From Methanocaldococcus bathoardescens (GTDB lineage: Archaea; AGJL01; Methanococci; Methanococcales; Methanocaldococcaceae), in the NCBI RefSeq assembly GCF_000739065.1, contig NZ_CP009149.1:1178001-1242000 (forward strand): a stretch of DNA of 64,000 nt, written 5' to 3'. The notes under the pieces are model-generated. The model made no database searches, had not been told where the DNA came from, and was given only the letters and a program-made list of their open reading frames with translations. The translations under genes were made by a program, and so were the position numbers. Positions 18,000-28,241 of the stretch are shown here, piece after piece. Position 1 is the first letter of the stretch. The number at the start of each line of letters is the position of its first letter.

Positions 18000-18409
18000 A
18001 TTTGTTTTTCTTTTATATAAAACACTTCCTCTTTATAGTTTTTTAGTTTCAGTTCTTTTATGGGCATTTCATTTAAAAGAGGTCTTATAATTAAATTGGC
18101 ATTAATCTCTTTTGACAAATCTAAAATATACGGCTGTAAATCTCTCGGAGGTCTTATAGAATATATTAAATTAACATCTTTATATAAATCTATATTTGGA
18201 TTAAATAAATCATCCTTATAAGCCTTTAATCCAAACAATTTGGCTTTTTCAACTGCTCTTTCATTAATATCAATGACTATCAAATCAAAATATCTGCTTA
18301 ACTCTTTTGCAACATCAAATTTAAATCCAATCCCAACTTCAGCTATTTTTTTGCAGTTATTTTCTTCTGCAAAGTTTTTTATGAACTCAACTATCACTGC
18401 TGTATTCAT
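17996..18409 (-). CDS. UPF0146 family protein (Rossmann-like)
   Basis: A 137-residue protein with a truncated SAM-methyltransferase-like fold: KKIAEVGIGFKFDVAKEL, DLIVIDINERAVEKAK and LIYSIRPPRDLQPYI. The RPP motif is typical of UPF0146. No catalytic activity is known. The start is ATG 18409 with GTGGA upstream; an in-frame ATG at 18439 is less likely. Its final codons lie next to, and its stop lies within, the duplicated rpl39e tail, so that duplication also shaped this gene's end. Confidence 0.75.
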   Translation of the reverse strand: MNTAVIVEFIKNFAEENNCKKIAEVGIGFKFDVAKELSRYFDLIVIDINERAVEKAKLFGLKAYKDDLFNPNIDLYKDVNLIYSIRPPRDLQPYILDLSKEINANLIIRPLLNEMPIKELKLKNYKEEVFYIKEKQI

Positions 18410-18514
18410 TTTTCCACATCTTTGAAATTTTAGAAACATTTAAATATAAATAAATAATAAAAAATTCTGTCCAATTTGGACTTTACTTTACATTATTAAA
18501 CTGGGAGGGGAATT

Positions 18515-19507
18515 ATGAACTATAAATACCTAATACTTTCTTTATTTTTAATAGTTGGGGTTTTCTTTTCAGGATGCACACAGCAGATGACTGCAGATGA
18601 GATAGCAAAGAAAATGCAAGAAAAATATGAAGCTATCAACACTATGGAAGGAAATTTGGTAATGACATTAAATGTAAATGGAAAGATAGAGACGATACAA
18701 TATAAATATTCCTTTAAAAAACCAAATAAATACTATATGGAGAATGATGATGTTTTAATAGTTTCTGATGGAAAGATAATGTATCTTTATGATAAGAAGA
18801 GCAACAAATATATGAAAACAGAGATTAGTGGAGAAAATCCATACAACCCAGATTATGGAAAGTTTATTAAGGAAATGTTGAATGAATATGACGTCAAATA
18901 CTTAGGAGAAGAAAACTATGATAATAAAAAGTGCTATGTTTTAGAATTAACATCTAAAAAAGACCCAACAATTAAAATTAAAATGTATGTTGATGAAGAT
19001 TACTGGCAACCTCTCAAAATAGAAACAAAAGATATGATTATTGAATATAAAAATGTTAAGTTTGATGTAGATATTCCAGACAGCAAATTTACCTTTACTC
19101 CACCAGAAGGAGCGGAGTTAATAAGTTCTGGAAAAATAGCAACCTCAACCAATATAGATGAGATTCAAAAAGAAGTTAATTTTAAAATATTAATCCCAAA
19201 ATACACTGCAGGGCTTAAATTACAAAAGGCTAATTTAGCAAAACAAAATGTCGATGGAGAAGAATTTGAAATGGTTAGCTTAGTTTATGGAGAAAGCGGG
19301 GATTTAATAATAATGGAAATGAAAGATATAGGAAATCAGATGGATGTTGGCAATAAAATTACATTAAATAATGGTGTTAATGCTGCAATCTATGAGAGTA
19401 ATGGATATACAGCATTAACATTCTCTTACAATGGAGTTAGAGTAAGTATAATGAGCAAATTAAGTAAAGATGAGTTAATAAAAATAGCAAATTCTATGAT
19501 TGAATAA
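18515..19507 (+). CDS. Secreted lipoprotein, LolA/outer-membrane-lipoprotein-sorting-like
   Basis: A 330-residue protein with a signal peptide ending in the lipobox FFSGC (Cys21), so it is probably lipid-anchored outside the cell. Residues about 30-200 form a beta-sheet domain like LolA/DUF4367 proteins (YKYSFKKPNKYYME, LIVSDGKIMYLYD, KMYVDEDYWQPLKIE). A second domain of about 110 residues follows. GGGAGGGGAATT is a strong ribosome binding site. Such proteins are common in methanogens; the ligand is unknown. Confidence 0.7.
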   Translation: MNYKYLILSLFLIVGVFFSGCTQQMTADEIAKKMQEKYEAINTMEGNLVMTLNVNGKIETIQYKYSFKKPNKYYMENDDVLIVSDGKIMYLYDKKSNKYMKTEISGENPYNPDYGKFIKEMLNEYDVKYLGEENYDNKKCYVLELTSKKDPTIKIKMYVDEDYWQPLKIETKDMIIEYKNVKFDVDIPDSKFTFTPPEGAELISSGKIATSTNIDEIQKEVNFKILIPKYTAGLKLQKANLAKQNVDGEEFEMVSLVYGESGDLIIMEMKDIGNQMDVGNKITLNNGVNAAIYESNGYTALTFSYNGVRVSIMSKLSKDELIKIANSMIE

Positions 19508-19511
19508 AAAT

Positions 19512-20273
19512 TTATTTTTTATTTTTAATTATTTTCTCAGCAATTTCTTCAACTTTTTTATAAACTTCGTTATCTTCTGGAAGATTCCACAATGGAATGC
19601 CTTTTAAATCATACTCAGCAATTTCTTTATCATAAGGAAGTTTCCCAATCAAATTTAAACCAAGTTCTTTTGCATAATTTTCAATTAGCTCTTCATGCTC
19701 TGGCTTAACCTTATTTGCAACAACATAAATATCCTTAAACTTAACTTCTAACTCATTAGCTAATTTTTTTATTCTCTTTGCAGTTCCTAAACCTCTTTTT
19801 GATGCATCAGTTATAACAACCATCACATCTACATTTTGAGTAGTTCTTCTGCTGAGATGTTCTAAACCTGCCTCAGTATCTATAACAACAAATTCGTAAT
19901 CTTTTGATAGGTTATCAATAATCTGCCTTAGCCAATTATTTACACTACAATAACAACCACTACCTTCAGGTCTTCCCATAACCAATAAATCATAATATTT
20001 TGTTTCAACTAAAATTTCAAAAATCTTGCTTCTTAAATAATCTAATTTTGTCATTCCTGCTGGAATCTCATCCTTTTCAACTAACTTTTTTAACTCTTCC
20101 CTAATATCCCCTACTGTTTTTTCTACTTCAACACCTAAAGTTTCAGGTAAATTTGAGTCAGGGTCTGCATCAACAACTAAGATACTGTTTGTTTTTTTAG
20201 ATAATGCTTTAATTAATAAGGTTGTAAATGCTGTTTTCCCAACTCCGCCTTTCCCGCTTACAGCAATAATCAT
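19512..20273 (-). CDS. CooC-like MinD-family ATPase (nickel/CODH maturation)
   Basis: A 253-residue deviant-Walker ATPase. It begins MIIAVSGKGGVGKTAFTTLL, has DADPDSNLPETLGV (switch I), and carries GSGCYCSVNNWLR with the CxC pair that binds nickel in CooC dimers, then VVIDTEAGLEHLSRR. CooC inserts nickel into carbon monoxide dehydrogenase; in a methanogen this would serve acetyl-CoA synthase/CODH. The start is ATG 20273, with GTGGTGG upstream. It converges with the lipoprotein gene, four bases apart. Confidence 0.82.
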   Translation of the reverse strand: MIIAVSGKGGVGKTAFTTLLIKALSKKTNSILVVDADPDSNLPETLGVEVEKTVGDIREELKKLVEKDEIPAGMTKLDYLRSKIFEILVETKYYDLLVMGRPEGSGCYCSVNNWLRQIIDNLSKDYEFVVIDTEAGLEHLSRRTTQNVDVMVVITDASKRGLGTAKRIKKLANELEVKFKDIYVVANKVKPEHEELIENYAKELGLNLIGKLPYDKEIAEYDLKGIPLWNLPEDNEVYKKVEEIAEKIIKNKK

Positions 20274-20375
20274 TTTATGCCACCACAATAAAATATTTGA
20301 TTTAGTTGTTTATCCATTTTTCTTAGTATTAATAATTAATAACTATTATCTTCAACGTTTATAAATGGTGATGCT

Positions 20376-21500
20376 ATGTTATCAAAAAGACTTTTAAATT
20401 TTGAATCATTTGAAGTTATGGATATTTTGGCATTAGCCCAAAATTTAGAAAATGAAGGAAAAAAAGTTATACACTTAGAGATAGGAGAGCCGGATTTTAA
20501 CACACCAAAGCCAATTGTTGATGAAGGAATTAAAGCTTTAAAGGAGGGGAATACACATTATACAGACAGTAGAGGGATTTTAGAGTTAAGAGAGAAGATT
20601 GGTGAATTATATAAGGATAAATACAAAGCAGATGTAAATCCAGATAATATAATCATTACTGGAGGTAGTTCTTTAGGTTTATTTTTTGCTTTATCTTCAA
20701 TAATTGATGAAGGGGATGAGGTTTTAATTCAAAACCCTTCATATCCATGCTATAAAAATTTTATTAGGTTTTTGGGAGCTGAGCCAGTGTTTTGTGATTT
20801 CACAGTTGAGAGTTTAGAGAAAGCTTTATCTGATAAAACTAAAGCTATAATTATTAACTCTCCTTCGAATCCATTGGGAGAAGTTATAGACAAAGAGGTT
20901 TATGAGTTTGCCTATGAAAACATCCCCTATATAATCTCTGATGAAATCTACAACGGCTTAGTTTATGAAGGAAAATGCTATTCAGCAATTGAATTTGATG
21001 AAAATTTGGAAAAGACCATTTTAGTTAATGGATTTTCTAAGTTGTATGCGATGACTGGATGGAGAATTGGGTATGTTATATCCAATGAGAATATAATAGA
21101 TGCTATATTAAAATTACAGCAAAATTTATTTATCTCTGCCCCAACTATATCTCAATATGCAGCGTTAAAAGCATTTGAAAAAGAAACTGAAAAAGAAATA
21201 AATAATATGATAAAAGAATTTGATAGAAGGAGGAAATTAGTTTTAAAATACGTCAAAGATTTTGGATGGGAAGTTAATAACCCAATTGGAGCTTATTATG
21301 TATTTCCAAACATTGGAAAAGATGGGAGAGAGTTTGCTTACAAATTATTGAAAGAAAAATATGTTGCTCTAACCCCTGGAATTGGTTTTGGAAGTAAAGG
21401 AAAGAATCATATAAGGATTAGCTACGCTAATTCTTACGAAAACATTAAAGAGGGTTTAGAGAGAATTAAAGAATTTTTAGACGAAAATAATGATAACTAA
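20376..21500 (+). CDS. Class I/II PLP aminotransferase (AspB-like)
   Basis: A 374-residue fold-type I aminotransferase. Conserved points are EIGEPDFNTPKPIV, the NPSYPCY loop, NSPSNPLG, YIISDEIYNGLVYEG and the Schiff-base lysine in NGFSKLYAMTGWRIGY (about residue 224). The C-terminal Arg lies in HIRISYANS. The substrate could be aspartate, an aromatic or a branched 2-oxo acid and cannot be decided from sequence. GGTGATGCT precedes the ATG. Confidence 0.88.
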   Translation: MLSKRLLNFESFEVMDILALAQNLENEGKKVIHLEIGEPDFNTPKPIVDEGIKALKEGNTHYTDSRGILELREKIGELYKDKYKADVNPDNIIITGGSSLGLFFALSSIIDEGDEVLIQNPSYPCYKNFIRFLGAEPVFCDFTVESLEKALSDKTKAIIINSPSNPLGEVIDKEVYEFAYENIPYIISDEIYNGLVYEGKCYSAIEFDENLEKTILVNGFSKLYAMTGWRIGYVISNENIIDAILKLQQNLFISAPTISQYAALKAFEKETEKEINNMIKEFDRRRKLVLKYVKDFGWEVNNPIGAYYVFPNIGKDGREFAYKLLKEKYVALTPGIGFGSKGKNHIRISYANSYENIKEGLERIKEFLDENNDN

Positions 21501-21580
21501 AACTTTATGCACTATTGATATTAAATATTAAAAATAACATAAAATAATAAACTAAAAAAGAAACACCCGCGGTGATGAGT

Positions 21581-24505
21581 ATGAGGGATATTTTAAAGAG
21601 AGTTTCTGATGTAGTTTGGGAATTGCCTAAAGATTATAAAGAGTGCATGAGAGTTCCTGGAAGAATATATTTAAGTGAAGTTCTTTTAGATGAGTTAGAG
21701 CCAGAGGTTTTAGAACAAATAGCCAATGTTGCATGTCTTCCTGGGATTTATAAATACTCTATTGCAATGCCAGATGTGCATTACGGTTACGGTTTCTGCC
21801 TTCATCCAGATGCAAAGGTTTTAACTGAACATGGTTTCTATTATAGAATAAAGAATTATGAGAGCTTAAAGGATGAGAGAGTTAATGTCTTCAATACAGA
21901 AGATAAAAAAATAGAGGCAAGTGATGTTAAAAAGTTCTTTAAATTAAAACCATACTGCAAAATCTATAAAATTAAAACAAAGCTCGGATATGAGACAATA
22001 GCAACAGAAGACCATCCATTCTATACTCCTTATGGCATGGTTGAGCTTAAAAACTTAAAAGTAGGAGATAGATTAGCTATCTATCCGTTTGAAGGAGTTG
22101 AGTATGAAGAGCCATCAAATGAGATTATTATAGATGAAAATGATGTAATTAAATGTATGGAAAAGCTAAATCTAAGCAAAAATAGTAAAGAAATCATCTT
22201 AAGAAAACTAAAAGAAAGAGATTTAATTCCATTAACCTACAATCACAAAAAGTTGCCTTACTTATTGAAAATTATGGGTTTTGTCTTTGGAGATGGTTCA
22301 ATGAACTTTATTGGAAAGAGAGGAGATGGAATTATACACTTCTCTTCAAAACACTCAGAGGATTTAGAGAGAATTAGAGAGGATATTAAAAAGATTGGCT
22401 ATACCCCTTCAAGAGTTTATAAAAGAGAAAATGATTGCTACTTCTTCTATGTAAATGCATCAAGTTTGGTTGTTTTGCTATATGCATTAGGAGTTCCAAT
22501 AGGAAACAAAACATTAAATAAATATAGCTTCCCAGAGTGGATATTCAACTGCAAATTGTGGCAGAAGAGATTGTTCTTAGCGTCATTCTTTGGAGCTGAA
22601 TTAAGAAAGCCATATCCAAGAAAGGATAGGAAAGCTTTATTTACATTTCCAACATTAGAAATGGCTAAAAATATAAAGATTAAGGAAGATGCATTAAAAT
22701 TCTTGGAGAATATTGTTAAGTTATTGAATGAGTTTGGTGTAGAGGCAACAATTACAAAGAGAAACTCAATTCACAAAAGAAATGATGGAATTGAGACAGT
22801 TAGATATGTTTTAACAATAATTGGCACTTCTAAGAACTTAATAAACTTATGGGCTAAGATTGGTTATGAATACAACAGAGAGAGGCAAGAACTTGGATGC
22901 TATGCAGTGGCATTTTTAAAGTATAGGGAGAGGGAGATAAATAGAAGAAAGGCACTTGCTGAAAAGGTAAAAGAGTTATTTAATGAAGGTAAAAAGCCAT
23001 CAGAGATTATAAGATTGCTAAATGTAAGTAAAGAGGATAAAAGATTTGTTAAAGATATCTGGAGCAAGTTAAAGAATGGAAAGGAGATTAAAGAGATAAG
23101 AGTTCCTTTAAACTTCCCAAGCTATGAAGAATTTATTAAAGAAAGAAAGGTAGGAGATGGATTAATTTGGGATGAGATTGAAAGTATAGAAGAAGTTGAT
23201 GATGTAGATGAGGTCTATGACTTCACCATAAATCACAAAGACCACAACTTTATAGCTGACAGCTTCTTAGTTTCAAACTGTATCGGTGGAGTAGCGGCTT
23301 TTGACCAAAAAGAAGGAGTTATAAGCCCTGGAGGAGTAGGATTTGATATCAACTGTGGAGTTAGGCTTATAAGAACAAATTTAACAAAAGATGAAGTAGA
23401 ACCAAAAATAAAAGAGCTCGTAAAAACACTATTTAAAAATGTCCCATCAGGTTTAGGAAGTAAAGGAATTTTAAAGTTCAGCAAAAGTGTTATGGATGAT
23501 GTTTTAGAAGAAGGAGTTAGATGGGCTGTTAAAGAGGGCTATGGATGGAAGGAAGATTTAGAGTTTATTGAAGAGCATGGATGCTTAAAAGATGCAGATG
23601 CATCTTATGTATCAGATAAAGCAAAAGAGAGAGGAAAGGTTCAATTAGGAAGTTTAGGAAGTGGGAATCACTTCTTAGAGGTTCAGTATGTTGAAAAGGT
23701 ATTTGATGAGGAAGCTGCTGAAATATATGGAATTGAAGAGAATCAAGTAGTTGTTATGGTTCACACAGGTTCAAGAGGTTTAGGGCATCAAATCTGCACT
23801 GATTATTTAAGAACTATGGAAAAAGCAGCTAAGAATTATGGAATAAAATTGCCAGATAGACAGTTAGCATGTGCCCCATTTGAATCAGAAGAGGGGCAGA
23901 GTTACTTTAAAGCGATGTGTTGTGGAGCAAACTATGCATGGGCAAATAGGCAGATGATTACACACTGGGTTAGAGAGAGTTTTGAGGAAGTATTTAAGAT
24001 ACATGCTGAGGATTTAGAGATGAGTATAGTTTATGATGTAGCCCACAACATTGCTAAAAAAGAAGAACACATAATAGATGGAAGAAAGGTAAAAGTTGTT
24101 GTTCATAGAAAAGGAGCTACAAGAGCATTTCCACCAAAACATGAGCAAATACCAAAAGAATATAGAGATGTTGGACAACCAGTTATTATTCCAGGAGATA
24201 TGGGAACAGCTTCCTATTTAATGAGAGGGACAGAGATTGCTATGAAAGAGACATTTGGTTCAACTGCACATGGGGCTGGGAGAAAACTTAGCAGAGCTAA
24301 AGCTTTAAAGTTATGGAAAGGTAAGGAAATACAAAGAAAATTAGCTGAGATGGGAATTGTTGCTTTAAGTGATTCAAAGGCAGTTATGGCAGAGGAAGCA
24401 CCAGAAGCATATAAGAATATTGATTTAGTTGCAGATACTTGCCACAAAGCAGGAATATCTTTAAAAGTAGCAAGAATGAGACCATTAGGGGTTATTAAAG
24501 GATAA
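21581..24505 (+). CDS. rtcB: tRNA-splicing ligase RtcB, interrupted by an intein
   Basis: A 974-residue precursor: a 480-residue RtcB plus a 494-residue intein. RtcB joins 2',3'-cyclic phosphate and 5'-OH RNA ends with GTP and Mn2+, closing split tRNA exons. Metal and guanylylation motifs after the intein are [54 protein letters not shown] and the final HGAGRKLSR. The start is ATG 21581 behind GGTGAT; the GTG at 21572 overlaps that site. The intein sits in the metal-site loop [13 protein letters not shown]. Confidence 0.95.
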   Translation: MRDILKRVSDVVWELPKDYKECMRVPGRIYLSEVLLDELEPEVLEQIANVACLPGIYKYSIAMPDVHYGYGFCLHPDAKVLTEHGFYYRIKNYESLKDERVNVFNTEDKKIEASDVKKFFKLKPYCKIYKIKTKLGYETIATEDHPFYTPYGMVELKNLKVGDRLAIYPFEGVEYEEPSNEIIIDENDVIKCMEKLNLSKNSKEIILRKLKERDLIPLTYNHKKLPYLLKIMGFVFGDGSMNFIGKRGDGIIHFSSKHSEDLERIREDIKKIGYTPSRVYKRENDCYFFYVNASSLVVLLYALGVPIGNKTLNKYSFPEWIFNCKLWQKRLFLASFFGAELRKPYPRKDRKALFTFPTLEMAKNIKIKEDALKFLENIVKLLNEFGVEATITKRNSIHKRNDGIETVRYVLTIIGTSKNLINLWAKIGYEYNRERQELGCYAVAFLKYREREINRRKALAEKVKELFNEGKKPSEIIRLLNVSKEDKRFVKDIWSKLKNGKEIKEIRVPLNFPSYEEFIKERKVGDGLIWDEIESIEEVDDVDEVYDFTINHKDHNFIADSFLVSNCIGGVAAFDQKEGVISPGGVGFDINCGVRLIRTNLTKDEVEPKIKELVKTLFKNVPSGLGSKGILKFSKSVMDDVLEEGVRWAVKEGYGWKEDLEFIEEHGCLKDADASYVSDKAKERGKVQLGSLGSGNHFLEVQYVEKVFDEEAAEIYGIEENQVVVMVHTGSRGLGHQICTDYLRTMEKAAKNYGIKLPDRQLACAPFESEEGQSYFKAMCCGANYAWANRQMITHWVRESFEEVFKIHAEDLEMSIVYDVAHNIAKKEEHIIDGRKVKVVVHRKGATRAFPPKHEQIPKEYRDVGQPVIIPGDMGTASYLMRGTEIAMKETFGSTAHGAGRKLSRAKALKLWKGKEIQRKLAEMGIVALSDSKAVMAEEAPEAYKNIDLVADTCHKAGISLKVARMRPLGVIKG
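21797..23278 (+). other. RtcB intein with LAGLIDADG endonuclease domain
   Basis: Residues 73-566 of the precursor. Splicing block A starts at Cys73 ([14 protein letters not shown]), block B is [13 protein letters not shown], and block F/G ends [13 protein letters not shown] before Cys567. The central homing endonuclease shows two LAGLIDADG-type helices, [12 protein letters not shown] (near 232) and [12 protein letters not shown] (near 331), each with an acidic residue; a helix-turn-helix-like region follows near 450-505 ([15 protein letters not shown]). The penultimate residue is Ser instead of the usual His. Confidence 0.92.
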
Positions 24506-24659
24506 ATCGTTCTATTTATTTCTATTTATTTTTTAGGTGTAAGTTTTAAATATGACTAATAATTATTTTAGCATAACATCATTATGGATTTTTGTTTTTG
24601 CTTTTTTATTAATTTATTGAGCAATGATATTATTTTTTAAATCTTAAAAAGGTGAAACT

Positions 24660-25487
24660 ATGGATAATAACTTAGAAATTAAAGATTTGGAAAAAATAGC
24701 AAAAAAGGTTAGATATAATATTGTAAAAATGGTTGGTTTAGCAAAGTCGGGGCATCCAGGTGGAAGTTTATCAGCAACTGATATCATTGTAGCCTTATAT
24801 TTCAAACTAATGAACTACGACCCAAAAAACCCATATAAAAAAGATAGAGATAGGTTTGTTTTAAGTAAAGGGCATGCAGCTCCAGCATTATATGCTGTTT
24901 TAGCTGAGTTAGGAATAATAGAGGAAGAAGAATTATGGAAATTGAGAAGATTAGAAGGAAAGTTGCAAGGACACCCATCAATGGATACACCAGGAGTTGA
25001 GATTTGCACCGGTTCATTAGGACAAGGATTTTCAGCAGCAGTAGGAATGGCTTTAGGATGTAAGTTAGATAAGTTAAATAACTATGTTTATGTATTGTTA
25101 GGAGATGGGGAGTGTCAAGAAGGTATAGTTTGGGAAGCAGCAATGGCAGCAGCCCACTATAAATTAGATAACTTAATTGCATTTGTTGATAGAAATAAAT
25201 TACAGATTGATGGATGCACAGAGGATGTTATGAGTTTAGGAGATATAAAAGCTAAATTTGAGGCATTTGGATGGGACGTTTTTGAAATAGATGGACATAA
25301 CTTTGAAGAAATTATAAAAACAGTTGAAAAAGCCAAAAATTTAAAAAATGGTAAGCCAAAGATGATTATTGCTTATACAATTAAAGGTAAAGGCGTTTCA
25401 TTTATGGAAAACAACGTTGCATTCCATGGAAAAGCTCCAAATGAAGAGCAGTTAAAGCAGGCATTGGAAGAGCTAAAATATGAATAA
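24660..25487 (+). CDS. Transketolase, N-terminal (TPP-binding) subunit
   Basis: A 275-residue first half of a split transketolase. It contains [43 protein letters not shown] and the TPP motif [13 protein letters not shown] ending in DRNKLQIDG. With its C-terminal partner it moves two-carbon units among sugar phosphates, giving erythrose-4-phosphate and pentoses. GGTGAAACT precedes the ATG. The partner lies two genes on, with a pentose epimerase between them. Confidence 0.92.
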   Translation: MDNNLEIKDLEKIAKKVRYNIVKMVGLAKSGHPGGSLSATDIIVALYFKLMNYDPKNPYKKDRDRFVLSKGHAAPALYAVLAELGIIEEEELWKLRRLEGKLQGHPSMDTPGVEICTGSLGQGFSAAVGMALGCKLDKLNNYVYVLLGDGECQEGIVWEAAMAAAHYKLDNLIAFVDRNKLQIDGCTEDVMSLGDIKAKFEAFGWDVFEIDGHNFEEIIKTVEKAKNLKNGKPKMIIAYTIKGKGVSFMENNVAFHGKAPNEEQLKQALEELKYE

Positions 25488-25510
25488 AATTTTATTTTTT
25501 GGTGATTTGA

Positions 25511-26179
25511 ATGATTAAAATTGGGGCTTCAATACTATCAGCTGATTTTGGACATTTAAAGGAGGAGATTAAAAAAGCTGAGGAAGCAGGAGTTGATTTC
25601 TTTCACGTTGATATGATGGATGGGCATTTTGTCCCAAATATAAGTATGGGGATTGGGATTGCAAAGCATGTTAAAAAATTAACTGAACTTCCAGTGGAAG
25701 TTCATTTGATGGTAGAAAATGTTGATTTATTTATTAATGAATTTGAGGAGATGGATTACATAACATTCCACATAGAAGCTGTGAAATTCCCATTTAGAAT
25801 TATAAATAAGATTAAAAGTATTGGAGCTAAGCCTATTGTGGCTTTAAATCCAGCAACTCCTTTGGATGTAATAGAGTATATCTTAGATGAGGTTTATGGA
25901 GTTTTAGTTATGACTGTTGAACCTGGTTTTTCTGGACAGAAGTTTATTCCAGTCATGACAAAAAAGATTAGGAAGTTAAAGAGCATGATTGTTGAAAATG
26001 GCTATGATACAAAAATCTTTGTTGATGGAGGTATAAATGTTGAAACAGCTCCATTAGCAGTGAAAGCTGGGGCGGATGTTTTAGTTGCTGCATCTGCAAT
26101 ATTTGGAAAAGATGATGTTAAAACAGCTGTTAAAAACTTAAGAGAAGCAGCTTTAAAAGCTTTAAATGAGAAAAAATAA
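25511..26179 (+). CDS. rpe: Ribulose-phosphate 3-epimerase
   Basis: A 222-residue TIM barrel: GASILSADFGHL, FFHVDMMDGHFVPNISMG (metal and catalytic residues), EVHLMVEN, VMTVEPGFSGQKFI and FVDGGIN, all typical of Rpe. It interconverts ribulose- and xylulose-5-phosphate and so supplies the transketolase donor. It sits between the two transketolase subunit genes with gaps of about 20 bases, evidence for one non-oxidative pentose phosphate operon. Confidence 0.93.
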   Translation: MIKIGASILSADFGHLKEEIKKAEEAGVDFFHVDMMDGHFVPNISMGIGIAKHVKKLTELPVEVHLMVENVDLFINEFEEMDYITFHIEAVKFPFRIINKIKSIGAKPIVALNPATPLDVIEYILDEVYGVLVMTVEPGFSGQKFIPVMTKKIRKLKSMIVENGYDTKIFVDGGINVETAPLAVKAGADVLVAASAIFGKDDVKTAVKNLREAALKALNEKK

Positions 26180-26197
26180 TTATTTAGGTGAAAAATC

Positions 26198-27148
26198 ATG
26201 GTTAAACTGACCGGAGTTTATAAAGGGATGAGAAAGGGTTATGGAGAGACATTAATAGAGTTAGGTAAAAAATATGAAAATTTGGTAGTTTTGGATGCTG
26301 ATTTATCAGGCTCTACACAAACAGCCATGTTTGCTAAAGAATTCCCAGACAGATTTTTTAATGCAGGAGTTGCAGAGCAGAACATGATTGGAATGGCAGC
26401 AGGTTTAGCAACAACTGACAAAATTGTCTTTGCTTCATCATTCTCAATGTTTGCTTCTGGAAGAGCATGGGAAATAATAAGGAACTTAGTGGCATATCCA
26501 AAGTTAAATGTTAAAATTGTTGCAACACATGCAGGAATTACTGTTGGAGAGGATGGAGCTTCCCATCAAATGTGTGAAGACATAGCTATAATGAGAGCAA
26601 TTCCAAATATGGTTGTTATTGCTCCAACTGATTATTACCACACAAAAAATGTTATTAGAGTTATAGCTGATTATAAAGGCCCAGTTTATGTAAGAATGCC
26701 AAGAAGAGATACAGAGATAATTTATGAAAATGAGGAGGAAGCAACATTTGAGATTGGAAAAGGAAAGGTTTTAGTTGAAGGAGATGATTTAACTATTATA
26801 GCAACTGGAGAGGAAGTGCCAGAAGCTTTAAGAGCTGCAGAGATTTTAAAAGAAAATGGTATATCAGCTGAGATTGTGGAGATGGCTACAATAAAACCAA
26901 TAGATGAAGAAATAATTAAAAAATCAAAAGATTTTGTTGTTACTGTTGAAGACCACAACATTATTGGCGGTTTAGGAGGGGCAGTTGCTGAGGTAATAGC
27001 TTCAAACGGTTTAAATAAAAAACTCTTAAGAATAGGAATTAATGATGTATTTGGAAGAAGTGGAAAGGCAGATGAGCTTTTAAAATACTATGGATTAGAT
27101 GGAGAAAGCATAGCTAAGAGAATCATGGAAGAAATGAAAAAAGAGTAA
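26198..27148 (+). CDS. Transketolase, C-terminal (pyrimidine-binding) subunit
   Basis: A 316-residue second half of split transketolase. It carries the catalytic Glu in FFNAGVAEQNMIGMAAGLA, THAGITVGEDGASHQ, APTDYYHTKN, YVRMPRRDTEIIYE, and a C-terminal domain with EDHNIIGGLGGAVAEV. It pairs with the N-terminal subunit encoded upstream. GGTGAAAAATC is the ribosome binding site. There is no sign of fusion to the N-terminal half. Confidence 0.92.
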   Translation: MVKLTGVYKGMRKGYGETLIELGKKYENLVVLDADLSGSTQTAMFAKEFPDRFFNAGVAEQNMIGMAAGLATTDKIVFASSFSMFASGRAWEIIRNLVAYPKLNVKIVATHAGITVGEDGASHQMCEDIAIMRAIPNMVVIAPTDYYHTKNVIRVIADYKGPVYVRMPRRDTEIIYENEEEATFEIGKGKVLVEGDDLTIIATGEEVPEALRAAEILKENGISAEIVEMATIKPIDEEIIKKSKDFVVTVEDHNIIGGLGGAVAEVIASNGLNKKLLRIGINDVFGRSGKADELLKYYGLDGESIAKRIMEEMKKE

Positions 27149-27200
27149 ATCTATTTTTTAAATTTTAAATATTTCAAATAATTTTTTTTATGTTGGGATT

Positions 27201-28163
27201 ATGAAGCTTAGATTTATTGAATGTCATATACCTAAGCATTTATTTATGGGAATTGATGAAATAAGAGAGTGGGATGGAGTTATTTGGGCTAATGTTAAAA
27301 CAAATGGGACAATTTCAACTATACAAATTTTAACGACATTAAAAGATAGTGAGAAAATTGTTGATAAACTTAAAGAGAGATATGGTGGAGCAAATTATAG
27401 AGTTGTTGTATTTGAACCAACTATGACATATCCACCAATTGAAGAGGAGGAAGAGAAAGAAGAACCAGAAAGACTAATTAGGGAAGAGCTATATAACATA
27501 GCCTCAGATATTGCAAATCTAACCAAGGAGAATATATTAATGCTTATATTATCAACAATTGTTGCCATAGCAGGAATTTATAAGAATGATGTTGCTTTAT
27601 TGATTGCTTCAATGATTATAGCCCCTTTATTAGGGCCGAATATCTCTCTATCTTTATCAATTACAGTAGCAGATTATAAGTTGGCATTAAAAAGTATAAA
27701 GACAATAATAACTGAATTGGTTTTTGTTATAGTTTTATCAATGATTGCTGGTCATTATTTGCCTATATCTTTAGATAATCCACAAATACATTCAAGAATT
27801 ACCTTAGATTTTTGGAATGTTATTATTGCTTTATCAGCAGGGATTGCTGGAAGTTTATCAACAATATCAAACATTTCATCTACTGTTGTTGGCGTTATGA
27901 TAGCTATTGCCTTACTTCCTCCATTGGCTGTGTTTGGTTTGCTAATAGGGGCTGGTTATGTTGAGCAAAGTTTTTCAGCATTAATTTTATTTTTAATAAA
28001 TATGATAGCAATAAATTTATCTGCCATTGTTATATTCTCAGCTTATGGGATTTCACCATATAGATGGTGGGAAAAAGAGAAGGCAAAAAAATATACGTTA
28101 TATGCAATTTTATTATGGATTGTATTATTTATAGCAGTGTTTGTGCTAATTTTTTATCACTAA
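27201..28163 (+). CDS. DUF389 membrane protein
   Basis: A 320-residue protein with a soluble N-terminal alpha/beta part of about 95 residues, an acidic linker (EEEEEKEEPE), and five to six helices. The sequence LIASMIIAPLLGPNISLSLS is the signature of DUF389 proteins, and SAGIAGSLSTISNISSTVVGVMIAIALLPPLAVFG follows. The family is widespread in archaea and bacteria with no established function. The start has only a weak GGGAT upstream. Confidence 0.78.
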   Translation: MKLRFIECHIPKHLFMGIDEIREWDGVIWANVKTNGTISTIQILTTLKDSEKIVDKLKERYGGANYRVVVFEPTMTYPPIEEEEEKEEPERLIREELYNIASDIANLTKENILMLILSTIVAIAGIYKNDVALLIASMIIAPLLGPNISLSLSITVADYKLALKSIKTIITELVFVIVLSMIAGHYLPISLDNPQIHSRITLDFWNVIIALSAGIAGSLSTISNISSTVVGVMIAIALLPPLAVFGLLIGAGYVEQSFSALILFLINMIAINLSAIVIFSAYGISPYRWWEKEKAKKYTLYAILLWIVLFIAVFVLIFYH

Positions 28164-28241
28164 CTTAAAAATATATAGTTGAAAAATCTATATTCGATAA
28201 CAGGTTTTATTAAATAACTATAATCTACGGAGGGATAGTTT

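Noticed and set aside
24506-24659. Possible 21-residue hydrophobic peptide (from ATG near 24552) between rtcB and the transketolase gene
   Set aside because: No ribosome binding site precedes the ATG and the hydrophobic bias is expected from T-rich DNA.
24802-25182. Minus-strand open frame of 126 codons inside the transketolase N-subunit gene
   Set aside because: It is antisense to a clear, motif-rich gene, has no ribosome binding site, and its composition (Leu/Tyr/Pro runs) is typical of a shadow frame.
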